Shown here: one piece after another, positions 8,569 to 15,846 of the stretch | Layout of the letters: every line of letters starts with the position of its first letter | How positions within the stretch are numbered: position 1 is the first letter of the stretch | From: Bacillota bacterium | GTDB taxonomy: Bacteria > Bacillota > Clostridia > Acetivibrionales > DSM-2933 | Reading direction: 5' to 3' | DNA length: 64,000 nucleotides | NCBI GenBank assembly: GCA_023430975.1 | Contig: JAEYYB010000038.1 | Coordinates: forward strand, 1-64,000 | The notes under the pieces: generated by a model | Databases searched by the model: none | What the model saw: the letters and a program-made list of their open reading frames with translations, nothing else | Told to the model about the DNA's origin: nothing | Program-made: the position numbers and the translations under genes

Positions 8569-9558
8569 TTGAATAATTATGAATTTGAACAGCCCTTATA
8601 TATTTTATTCGGTGTAATTCCTATTATCGGCTTAATAATGATGATATTAGCCTATAGAAAAAAGGAAAAAATACTTGAAGTGATGAAAGTGAAAATAAAG
8701 ATACCTTTTAAGGTTTTACGCAGCATACTGATTACCCTTGGATTGTGTTTAATGGTAGTTTCTCTTATGGGACCTCAGATTTTTATGGGGTATGCGGAGG
8801 TTAGCAAAAAGGGTATGGATATTTATGTTTTAATCGATACCTCAAAAAGTATGCTGGTTGAAGATATGCAGCCAAACAGGATCAGCAGGGCAAAGAAGAT
8901 TATAGAGGGTATTATTGATGATCTTAAGGGAGACAGAATAGGTTTTATACCCTTTTCACAGGATGCATATGTCCAGATGCCGTTGACTGATGACTACCAG
9001 TTGGCTCGGATGTTTCTTGATGTAATCGATACAGATATGATAGCCGGAGGGGGCACTAATATAGCTGCTGCCATAAAGCTCGCTGACAGTTCCTTCAAAA
9101 GGACTTCAAGTGCCGACAGGGTTATTATAATTTTAAGTGATGGTGAAGAACTGGATTCAAACAGTCAGGAGATTGTTAAAAATATAAATGACAAGCAGCT
9201 GAAAGTATTTACTATAGGTGTAGGGTCGGATAAAGGCGGTTTGATACCTGTTTATGATGAAAAAACCAATCAACGTATAAGCTACAAGAAAGATAGCAAA
9301 GGAGATTTTGTCACATCAAGGCTAAATGCAGATATACTTAAAAATTTGGCAGATATAGGTAACGGGGCCTATTACCAGTCGTCCATTTCAGGTGATGAGA
9401 TTCAGAATCTATTGAAGGATATAGGGTCTTTAAAGCGAGATACATCAAAGACGGATAAAATTAAGAGGCTTAAGTCCCAATACCAGTATTTCTTAGGTGC
9501 CGGAATATTGTTATTTACAGCAGCATACTTGCTGCCTGAAAGGAGGAAACTGGTATGA
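8569..9558 (+). CDS. batB: BatB-like von Willebrand factor A membrane protein
   Basis: A 329-residue paralogue of batA with the same plan: two N-terminal membrane segments, a vWA domain with the complete metal motif D90-T-S92-K-S94, the threonine loop GGGTNIAAAI, and a C-terminal membrane segment (about 305-323). TTG 8569 is chosen: GGGAGG lies just upstream, and the upstream in-frame ATG at 8497 would place the start inside batA. The stop overlaps the start of batC in an ATGA. BatA and BatB probably form a membrane complex with the TPR protein that follows. Confidence 0.87.
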   Translation: MNNYEFEQPLYILFGVIPIIGLIMMILAYRKKEKILEVMKVKIKIPFKVLRSILITLGLCLMVVSLMGPQIFMGYAEVSKKGMDIYVLIDTSKSMLVEDMQPNRISRAKKIIEGIIDDLKGDRIGFIPFSQDAYVQMPLTDDYQLARMFLDVIDTDMIAGGGTNIAAAIKLADSSFKRTSSADRVIIILSDGEELDSNSQEIVKNINDKQLKVFTIGVGSDKGGLIPVYDEKTNQRISYKKDSKGDFVTSRLNADILKNLADIGNGAYYQSSISGDEIQNLLKDIGSLKRDTSKTDKIKRLKSQYQYFLGAGILLFTAAYLLPERRKLV

Positions 9559-10586
9559 AGAAGGTATTAATTCCAGCGTTCCTTGCTTCAGGACTGCTGG
9601 CAGTTATTATAATGATAATGTTTTTTACAGGGATAATTAATTTTAACAATGATCATCTTGAAGCACTCATCAATGGAAACCGGCACTATGTAGTTAAAAA
9701 ATATGACAAGGCTTTGGATGCTTACAAAACTGGACTTTCCAAAAAGCCTAATGATGAGAGATTAAACCAGAATTCGGGGCTTGCTGCATATCAATTAAAT
9801 AACTATGAAGAGGCTTTGAAATATTACGATAAAGCTACCCAGAATGTAGAAAGATATTTGAAATCAGGGAACTCTAACCTAAAGTTAGGTGATAAGGCAA
9901 GCGAACCAAATGAGAAGTTGAAGTTTTACCAACAGGCAGCAGAGAGCTATAAGCAAGGAATCATTAAATTCCCTGAGAATGTTGATTTAAAATATAATTA
10001 CGAGTATGTACAAAAAAAGATTAATGAAATGCAAAATAAAGACGATCAAAATCAACAAAACAATGAAAAAAATCAAGATAATCAGGAAAATCAAGACAAT
10101 CAGGAAAATCAAAATAAAGATAACCAGGAAGGAAACAAACAAGATAATAAGCAAGATAACCAACAAGACAATAAACAAGATAACCAACAAGATAGCAAAC
10201 AAGACGATAAACAAGATAGCAAACAAGAAAATATGGAACAGAATTCGAAAGATGATAAGGGAAAGGATTCAAAGGACAATAATAAGTCCGAATCAAATGA
10301 GGGAGAGAAAAAAAATGCGGAGCAATCTCCCAAACCTCAGCAGGGAAACGATAATAAAGACGGACAAAATCAAAACCAAAATGAAAACCAAAACGAAGAT
10401 CAAAACAAAGACAAAAACAATAATAATGGCAGTTCCAGCTTGAGCGAAGCGGAAAAGGGACAGGACAAAGAGGCCATTGCACAGGCACAAAGGGTTCTTG
10501 AGATGTTGGACCAGCAGGAAGAAGAAAGTCTCAAAAACAACCAGGAAGTAAAGAATAGTGGTAAGGGGGCAGAACATGACTGGTAA
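9555..10586 (+). CDS. batC: BatC-like TPR protein with Asn/Gln/Asp/Lys-rich region
   Basis: A 343-residue protein. An N-terminal membrane segment (about 5-27) anchors two or three TPR units (about 35-155; NRHYVVKKYDKALDAYKTGL is the clearest). A low-complexity stretch (about 157-296) is built of short repeats such as QDNKQDNQ and ENQN, encoded by near-repetitive DNA at 10030-10420. The C-terminus (EKGQDKEAIAQAQRVLEMLD then ...EHDW) is the conserved BatC tail. TPRs suggest a scaffold for the BatA/BatB vWA proteins. The repetitive tract is probably variable in length between strains. The gene overlaps batB by four bases and batD by eleven. Confidence 0.85.
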   Translation: MKKVLIPAFLASGLLAVIIMIMFFTGIINFNNDHLEALINGNRHYVVKKYDKALDAYKTGLSKKPNDERLNQNSGLAAYQLNNYEEALKYYDKATQNVERYLKSGNSNLKLGDKASEPNEKLKFYQQAAESYKQGIIKFPENVDLKYNYEYVQKKINEMQNKDDQNQQNNEKNQDNQENQDNQENQNKDNQEGNKQDNKQDNQQDNKQDNQQDSKQDDKQDSKQENMEQNSKDDKGKDSKDNNKSESNEGEKKNAEQSPKPQQGNDNKDGQNQNQNENQNEDQNKDKNNNNGSSSLSEAEKGQDKEAIAQAQRVLEMLDQQEEESLKNNQEVKNSGKGAEHDW

Positions 10587-12243
10587 AAGAATAAGTACTT
10601 TATTATTTATAATTATTGCAGGTATCTTTTTATTGCAGGTAAATGTTCATGCGAAAGAGCCTCAGTTTCGTCTTGATATTGACAGTATAAAATTAAGCAG
10701 GGGGGAAAGTACCGAGCTGGTTTTATCGATTATAGATGCACAAGATGGGGAAGTTACTAACATTCAGGGTATTGAGAATTTTGATGTTGTTTCGCAAAAT
10801 AATTCTGTTTCCACTCAGGTAATCAATGGTGATGCCACCATACAGAGAAGTTTTAACTATACTATAATGCCAAAAAGGACAGGGAAATTTACTCTTTGTG
10901 GGAATGTGAATTATAACGGGAACACTTACCAGACTAATGTACTTCAGATAGAAGTAGTGGAAGGAAATAATACGCAGGATGAAGAAGCCAAAGATATATT
11001 TGTTAAAACCATTCTCTCGGACAATGAGATATATTTAGGTCAGAAGGTTGTTCTGACATATGAGCTCTATTCGCGATATAGCATAGAAAATTTCGGGCTT
11101 TTGGATAAAACTGATATAAATGGATTTATAAAAAAGGAAATTGCCGAGGATAAATTAAAGGCAGAATATGTCTATGTTAACGGTAAAAAATATGTTAAAT
11201 ACGAAGCCAAGCAAATGTATCTAACTCCCACAAAGGCAGGTACATTTACAATACCGTCATTTAAATTTCAGGCTAATGTAAGTACGGGAGATTTTTTCTC
11301 TTCATCCAAGCCGTTTTACATGCAAACAGATGCAAAAGAAATAAAAGTAAAGTCGCTGCCATTAAATAATCAGCCTGGAGACTTTTCAGGTATAGTTGGA
11401 AATTTAAGTGTAGAGGCAAAATACAGTAAGCAGGAGATTGATTTAAAAGATTCACTGGCTCTTAATGTGACATTATCAGGTGATTGCAGCTTAGATGGTG
11501 TGAAAAAGATCATTAAAGACTCAATACCGGGATTTTCTGTATATGAAACCGAGAAGAAAGCTGAAGAAGGCATAGTGGACAATAAGTATAATGTCAAAAA
11601 GGAGTTTGAAATTATACTGGTTCCTGAGAAGAACGGGGATATAAAAATTGAACATATTTACATTCCGTTTTTTAACCCGAAATCAGGTAATTATGAAAAT
11701 GCAGAAATACCAGGTACAACTATTAAGGTAAAGGGCGAATTGCCTCAAACTCAAGTTCAAGCTCAATCGGGGACTAATGGAGGTTCATCTTCAGGAACCA
11801 TTGAGACAATAAAAATTGACCAGGTAAACTATGAACCAAAGAATGATGGATATCTAACTTTGAAACTAAAAAAGATTAACCTTATTATTGGTTTAGTAAT
11901 GCTTATACTTTTATTAATTATTGCAGCCGCTGCTTTTTGGTTGGTATCATATCAAAAGAAGCAGGATAAATATCTTTTCAATTTTTACAAGCAGTTAAAT
12001 AATACAGATGATCACAATGAAATATATAATATATTCAACAATATGATTAAATACCGTTTTAATATAAGTCTGAAGGCCAGCCCGAGAAGATTGATCATTG
12101 ACAAGCTTTCCGGCTGTGAGCTTGTGAATCCGGTTCTTGAGGTTATGGACTATATGGAAAATAAAAAAGAGCCTTCTAATGAAGATAAGCAGTTTCTTAA
12201 AGGAAAGATAAAGGAAATATATAAGAAGCTTATGAATAGTTAA
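10576..12243 (+). CDS. batD: BatD-like oxygen-tolerance family protein
   Basis: A 555-residue secreted, membrane-anchored protein: a cleavable-looking signal (about 5-24, ending VHA), a long extracytoplasmic region of tandem Ig-like beta domains (25-430), one membrane segment (about 436-458) and a cytoplasmic helical tail of about 95 residues. The motif VKTILSDNEIYLGQKVVLTY is typical of BatD. ATG 10576 is preceded by AGGGGG at 10564-10569, better than GTG 10558. It closes the operon, and a family 1 repeat and a terminator follow. The whole moxR-to-batD set is intact, with only short gaps or overlaps between its genes. Confidence 0.85.
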   Translation: MTGKRISTLLFIIIAGIFLLQVNVHAKEPQFRLDIDSIKLSRGESTELVLSIIDAQDGEVTNIQGIENFDVVSQNNSVSTQVINGDATIQRSFNYTIMPKRTGKFTLCGNVNYNGNTYQTNVLQIEVVEGNNTQDEEAKDIFVKTILSDNEIYLGQKVVLTYELYSRYSIENFGLLDKTDINGFIKKEIAEDKLKAEYVYVNGKKYVKYEAKQMYLTPTKAGTFTIPSFKFQANVSTGDFFSSSKPFYMQTDAKEIKVKSLPLNNQPGDFSGIVGNLSVEAKYSKQEIDLKDSLALNVTLSGDCSLDGVKKIIKDSIPGFSVYETEKKAEEGIVDNKYNVKKEFEIILVPEKNGDIKIEHIYIPFFNPKSGNYENAEIPGTTIKVKGELPQTQVQAQSGTNGGSSSGTIETIKIDQVNYEPKNDGYLTLKLKKINLIIGLVMLILLLIIAAAAFWLVSYQKKQDKYLFNFYKQLNNTDDHNEIYNIFNNMIKYRFNISLKASPRRLIIDKLSGCELVNPVLEVMDYMENKKEPSNEDKQFLKGKIKEIYKKLMNS

Positions 12244-12351
12244 TCTATATGAAAAGTGTTAATAATCATACATTTGTCAGAGCAAATAACGAACGCTTTT
12301 ACGGGATTTGCGGCAGACAAACGTAAAAGATTATTCACTTTTCATCTAGAT
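12244..12351. repeat. Palindromic repeat family 1, full copy (MITE-like)
   Basis: About 107 bp with ends TCTATATGAAAAGTG and, inverted, TCTAGATGAAAAGTG. The core reads GAGCAAATAACGAACG...GATTTGCGGCAGACAAA, itself an imperfect palindrome (GCAAATAACG/CGGGATTTGC). It begins at the batD stop codon. It has no coding capacity. The same sequence recurs at 13851, 18017 (inverted), 22847 and 24110, with a diverged copy at 13702. Confidence 0.85.
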
Positions 12352-12362
12352 GGGCGTGTCAC

Positions 12363-12406
12363 AAAAACCTCCTTGAAAGCCAAAATGCTTTTAGGGAGGT
12401 TTTCTT
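12363..12406 (+). terminator. Terminator of the bat operon
   Basis: Arms AAAAACCTCC (from 12363) and GGAGGTTTT (ending about 12403) with a 22-base loop and a T-rich end. It lies directly after the family 1 repeat. Confidence 0.75.
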
Positions 12407-12606
12407 AATGTTTATTCATGGGACTTTTTCTAATACTGTTTTCTGTTAAATTTAAGTGAGTAAGGATTTTTAGTATATAAAATGCATATCATCTTAAATG
12501 GCGGTATTGATTATTTGGAGCATTTCAGTTATATTGGTAGTAATTGGCCAAATCTTTAAAGGTTGATTTGTAATTATTGGTAAGTATTCATAAGAGGAGA
12601 GTATCT

Positions 12607-13680
12607 ATGTGGATCAAGAATAATTTTTTTAAGTACTCAATTGGAATAATTATACTCCTTGTCATAATTTTTTTGATAGGCCAGATAGACTTTTTTATAG
12701 CACCTTTCAAAAAGTTTGTTGCCATTGTGTTTTTTCCTTTGCTGTTTGCTCTCATGGTATACTATATTTTTAGACCTATGGTAAGGTTTTTGTGCCAAAA
12801 GAAGGTACCGAAAACACCATCAATACTGATAGTGTTTTTTGTGTTTTTGCTGATTTTTTCATTGGTTGGCATCTATGCCGGATCTCTTATTGTAAAAGAG
12901 TCGCAGCAGCTTGTGGATGACATGCCGCAAATCTTGGAGAGAGCTAAGATAAAAGCTGATGAGCTTGTTAAAAATAAAAACATTGCAGCATTGTTTTCAG
13001 GGAAAGTAAATGAGCAGCTTACTTCCTATGCAAAGAGCGTATTTCCTGCAGTTAAAGATGGCCTGGTAAATGCAGCTTCTGCTGTTGCAAGTGCTGCATC
13101 GGTATTGGTAGTTGTACCGTTTATTCTATTTTACCTTTTAAGGGATGGCCGGAAATTTTATGCCAAAACAATCACTTTAATACCTGCAAAATATAGAAGC
13201 AATGTTGCAAGCATAATAAAAGATACGGATAAAACATTGTCAAACTATATAACTGGTCAGGCACTTATTGCACTGATACTTGGGGTGTTATCCTATGTTG
13301 GGTACCTTATTGTTGGGGTAAAATATTCTTTCATTCTTGCCTTTCTTGTCATGATAACCTCATTTATACCTATGCTCGGTGCGATCATAGGGGTTGTCCC
13401 GGCATTCTTTGTCGGACTCTCGGTTAGTCCTTTCATGGCATTGAAGGTTCTAATAGTTGCTGTAGTAGTGCAGCAGTTAGAGGGAAACTTTATTTCGCCT
13501 AATCTGATGGGAAAAAGGCTTGCCATACATCCGCTGACGATAATAATACTCTTTTTAGGAGCGGCATCGCTCTATGGATTTATCGGTATGTTGATTGCAG
13601 TTCCTGCATATGCAGCGTTTAAGGTTATTGCTGCAGGGGGAATGCGTATATTTAGAATATGGAAGAACGGTAATGCTTAA
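12607..13680 (+). CDS. AI-2E family transporter (UPF0118)
   Basis: A 357-residue integral membrane protein with about eight hydrophobic segments. Family landmarks are the FRPMVRFL region after the second segment, the amphipathic stretch VVVPFILFYLLRDGRKF, and the conserved C-terminal block GQALIALILGVLSYVGYLIVG...FIPMLGAIIGVVPA...QQLEGNFISPNLMGKRLAIHP. Family members have been reported as exporters of autoinducer-2 or as Na+/H+ antiporters, and the substrate here is open. AGAGGAGA at 12593-12600 supports ATG 12607 over an upstream in-frame TTG at 12577. It stands alone between two repeat-rich spacers. Confidence 0.88.
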   Translation: MWIKNNFFKYSIGIIILLVIIFLIGQIDFFIAPFKKFVAIVFFPLLFALMVYYIFRPMVRFLCQKKVPKTPSILIVFFVFLLIFSLVGIYAGSLIVKESQQLVDDMPQILERAKIKADELVKNKNIAALFSGKVNEQLTSYAKSVFPAVKDGLVNAASAVASAASVLVVVPFILFYLLRDGRKFYAKTITLIPAKYRSNVASIIKDTDKTLSNYITGQALIALILGVLSYVGYLIVGVKYSFILAFLVMITSFIPMLGAIIGVVPAFFVGLSVSPFMALKVLIVAVVVQQLEGNFISPNLMGKRLAIHPLTIIILFLGAASLYGFIGMLIAVPAYAAFKVIAAGGMRIFRIWKNGNA

Positions 13681-13701
13681 TATAGGAAAAAGTATTTTTT
13701 A

Positions 13702-13806
13702 CTATATTAAGCATTATTAATCTTACATTTAGCAAAGCAAAATAACGAATGCTTTAACGGAATTTTGCGATAGATAAATGTAAAAGATTATTTGTATTTA
13801 ATATAG
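13702..13806. repeat. Palindromic repeat family 1, diverged copy
   Basis: 105 bp. The ends CTATATTAA and TTTAATATAG are inverted; inside are ATTAATCTTACATTT, AGCAAAATAACGAATG and AATGTAAAAGATTA. The core matches the other family 1 copies but the terminal 15 bases differ from the TATGAAAAGTG type. It starts 21 bases after the permease stop codon. Confidence 0.75.
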
Positions 13807-13822
13807 CGTAAAGGAGTGAGAT

Positions 13823-14026
13823 AAGGAATGCATTAGAAATAACGACCTATTCTATATGAAAAGTGTTAATGATCTTACATTTGTCAGAGCAAATAACGAA
13901 CGGTTTTTACGGAATTTGCGATAGACAAATGTAAAAGATTATTCAATTTTCATCTAGAGGACAAAATCTCGGCGATTTAACGGGGCTTTGGACGATGAGA
14001 ATCGTTTGTTTTTCTTAGCAATTCCT
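13823..14026. repeat. Palindromic repeat family 2, interrupted by a family 1 element
   Basis: Outer arms AAGGAATGCATTAGAAATAA (13823-13842) and, inverted, AGGAATTGCTAAGAAAAAC (up to 14026) belong to a second family. Its middle (GGACAAAATCTCGGCGATTTAACGGGG) matches 33655-33678. A complete family 1 element occupies 13851-13958. Without it the host would be about 96 bp, the same size as the uninterrupted copy at 33620-33722. Confidence 0.8.
13851..13958. repeat. Palindromic repeat family 1, full copy nested in family 2
   Basis: TCTATATGAAAAGTG at the left, TTTTCATCTAGA at the right, with the family core GAGCAAATAACGAACG between. It is nearly identical to the copy at 12244-12351. It splits a family 2 element between TATTC and GGACAAAAT. 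Confidence 0.85.
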
Positions 14027-14034
14027 AAGGAGTT

Positions 14035-14520
14035 ATGCTGAATATTAGAAGAGGAAATAAAAGTGATATTGATTTTTTAGCAAACATTGAAGCAAAATGC
14101 TTTCCAGCCTCAGAAGCTGCATCAAAAAGCCGTATTGCAGAGAGGATGAATGTTTTCCAAAATCATTTTTATGTAGCAGAAGAAAATGGCCAAATAGTTG
14201 GCTTTGTCAATGGCCTGGTTAGTGACGAAAGAACAATCAGTGATGAAATGTTTGAAAATGCCATGCTGCACAATGAAAAAGGAAAATATCAAATGATATT
14301 TGGATTATCTGTGTTGGCAGAGTACAGAAGAAAAGGGATTGCCGGTAAATTGATGCAGGCTATAATTAATGCAGCAAAAGAGGAAGGAAGAGAAGGAGTC
14401 GTCCTTACATGCAAACATGAGTTGATACACTTTTATGAAAAGTTGGGTTTTCAAAATAGAGGGGTATCCAAATCAGCTCATGGAGGTGTTGTATGGTATG
14501 ACATGGAGTTGATTTTATGA
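14035..14520 (+). CDS. GNAT family N-acetyltransferase
   Basis: 161 residues of GNAT fold. The acetyl-CoA site (motif A) is LSVLAEYRRKGIAGKLMQAI with the Q/R-x-x-G-x-A loop at about 98-103. The C-terminal motif HFYEKLGFQNRGVS is typical of the subgroup acting on small amines or protein N-termini. Substrate unknown. The start at 14035 has AAGGAG only 2 bases upstream, an unusually short spacing. The site forms the boundary with the family 2 repeat that ends at 14026, so insertion of that repeat may have replaced the native leader. The following gene starts 37 bases after its stop. Confidence 0.82.
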   Translation: MLNIRRGNKSDIDFLANIEAKCFPASEAASKSRIAERMNVFQNHFYVAEENGQIVGFVNGLVSDERTISDEMFENAMLHNEKGKYQMIFGLSVLAEYRRKGIAGKLMQAIINAAKEEGREGVVLTCKHELIHFYEKLGFQNRGVSKSAHGGVVWYDMELIL

Positions 14521-14557
14521 TAGAGAATTTTCGGTTAGAAGGTTAAAGGGGGCATAT

Positions 14558-15754
14558 ATGAGTCAAAAGATAATTTTTGCATCTGAAGGCAAAATTGGCA
14601 AGATTGATGGGGCAAAGCTTACATATTATACAAGTGAATATTTGGAGAAATACAACAAAAACAGATATGAAATAATGAAAAAGAATTCATGGAAGACAGA
14701 TGGGCAAGGTGCAAGGTTTATGGGGGCTTATAATATGGTACAGGATATTGATATACCTGATACTGCAGCCCACATTAGTGGAATTGCATTCCTCAATAAT
14801 TCAGATGAAATTATATACACAATAACGGTTAATAACATGTCTGGAGTGTTTTCTAAGAATATATCTCAAGATTTTAACAATGAAGGGCATATAATTCATA
14901 AAAGCAACACTGAGTTTTCTGGAATAGACTATATTGACACCAGCGGGCAGGCGGTTGTTTCTATTAGTGAAGAGAGTTTTGAGAAACATATTGCGTTAAT
15001 TGATATAAATAAAGGCAGTTATAGAATTATTACAGAAGGTGAATCAAAGGACCAAAATCCATTCTGGTCAAGGAGAAACAAAAATATTTTATATTATGAT
15101 TCATGTGGCATTGGCATGGATAGGGCTAATAATGAAATTGCATTCAGTCAGCGTTTTATCTGCAAATTGGATATGGGTGCAGGAACAGTTGAAGAATGTA
15201 TAGCTGATGATAAATATAATTTTGAAAAACCGAAAGAAGACATGGAAGGTAATTTGTTTTTTATTAAGAGGCCATATAATGATGACAATAATATAAGTCC
15301 AGGGCAAACAATAAAGGACATATTTCTTTTTCCAGTCAGACTATTAAGGGCGATATTTTCGTGGATGAATATATTTTCCATGAGGTATTCCGGGCAGAGC
15401 CTCAGGACAAAAGGAAATAATCCTGCCAAGATCAGAGAAAAATCTCAAGAGGATATTTTTATAGAGGGTAACCTTATAAATGTAGAAAAAACAATGAAGG
15501 AGAATATGGATTCAGGAGAGAAATTCCCCGGTTTTGCACCAAGAAACTGGGAATTGGTTAAAATGGATGCTCATGGAAAAGTGACCAGCATTAAAAAGGG
15601 AGTATTGGATTATGACATTGAGGAAAATGGAAATATAATATACACAAACGGTAATTATATTATAAGGATTCTGAAGAATGGAAAAGAAGAAAAAATTGAA
15701 AAGATTTCGATGGTTACAAAGATAAAAGTTGCTTCTTGTAATAGTGAACAATGA
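14558..15754 (+). CDS. Protein of unknown function with TolB/propeller-like repeats
   Basis: A 398-residue protein without signal peptide or clear membrane segment. Blocks such as DQNPFWSRRNKNILYYDSCG resemble the PD40/TolB beta-propeller repeat (a P-x-W-S motif followed by an I-x-Y/F strand). Similar strand-turn units recur (GIAFLNNSDEIIYTIT; DIEENGNIIYTNGNYIIRI). I do not recognise a named family. A hydrophobic stretch IKDIFLFPVRLLRAIFSWMN near residue 250-270 could be a membrane-associating helix. AAGGGGG upstream supports ATG 14558. It follows a GNAT gene closely and ends before a bidirectional terminator. Confidence 0.6.
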   Translation: MSQKIIFASEGKIGKIDGAKLTYYTSEYLEKYNKNRYEIMKKNSWKTDGQGARFMGAYNMVQDIDIPDTAAHISGIAFLNNSDEIIYTITVNNMSGVFSKNISQDFNNEGHIIHKSNTEFSGIDYIDTSGQAVVSISEESFEKHIALIDINKGSYRIITEGESKDQNPFWSRRNKNILYYDSCGIGMDRANNEIAFSQRFICKLDMGAGTVEECIADDKYNFEKPKEDMEGNLFFIKRPYNDDNNISPGQTIKDIFLFPVRLLRAIFSWMNIFSMRYSGQSLRTKGNNPAKIREKSQEDIFIEGNLINVEKTMKENMDSGEKFPGFAPRNWELVKMDAHGKVTSIKKGVLDYDIEENGNIIYTNGNYIIRILKNGKEEKIEKISMVTKIKVASCNSEQ

Positions 15755-15784
15755 AGTAAAAAAACCTTAATTACAATAATACAA

Positions 15785-15840
15785 TAAATGTAAGAGAGAC
15801 TCCTCGCTAAGTTAATGCAGGAGTCTCTTACATTTATTTT
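15785..15840. terminator. Bidirectional terminator between converging genes
   Basis: An 18-20 base stem (15785-15804 with 15819-15836; AGGAGTCTCTTACATTTA on the right arm) with T-rich ends on both strands. It separates the plus-strand gene ending at 15754 from the minus-strand cellulase ending at 15847. Confidence 0.85.
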
Positions 15841-15846
15841 TATACC

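Noticed and set aside
10030..10420. Long open frames on both strands over the batC low-complexity tract
   Set aside because: They arise from A-rich repetitive codons (AAT, CAA, GAT, AAA). The batC frame is the one with TPRs, a conserved tail and coupling to its neighbours.
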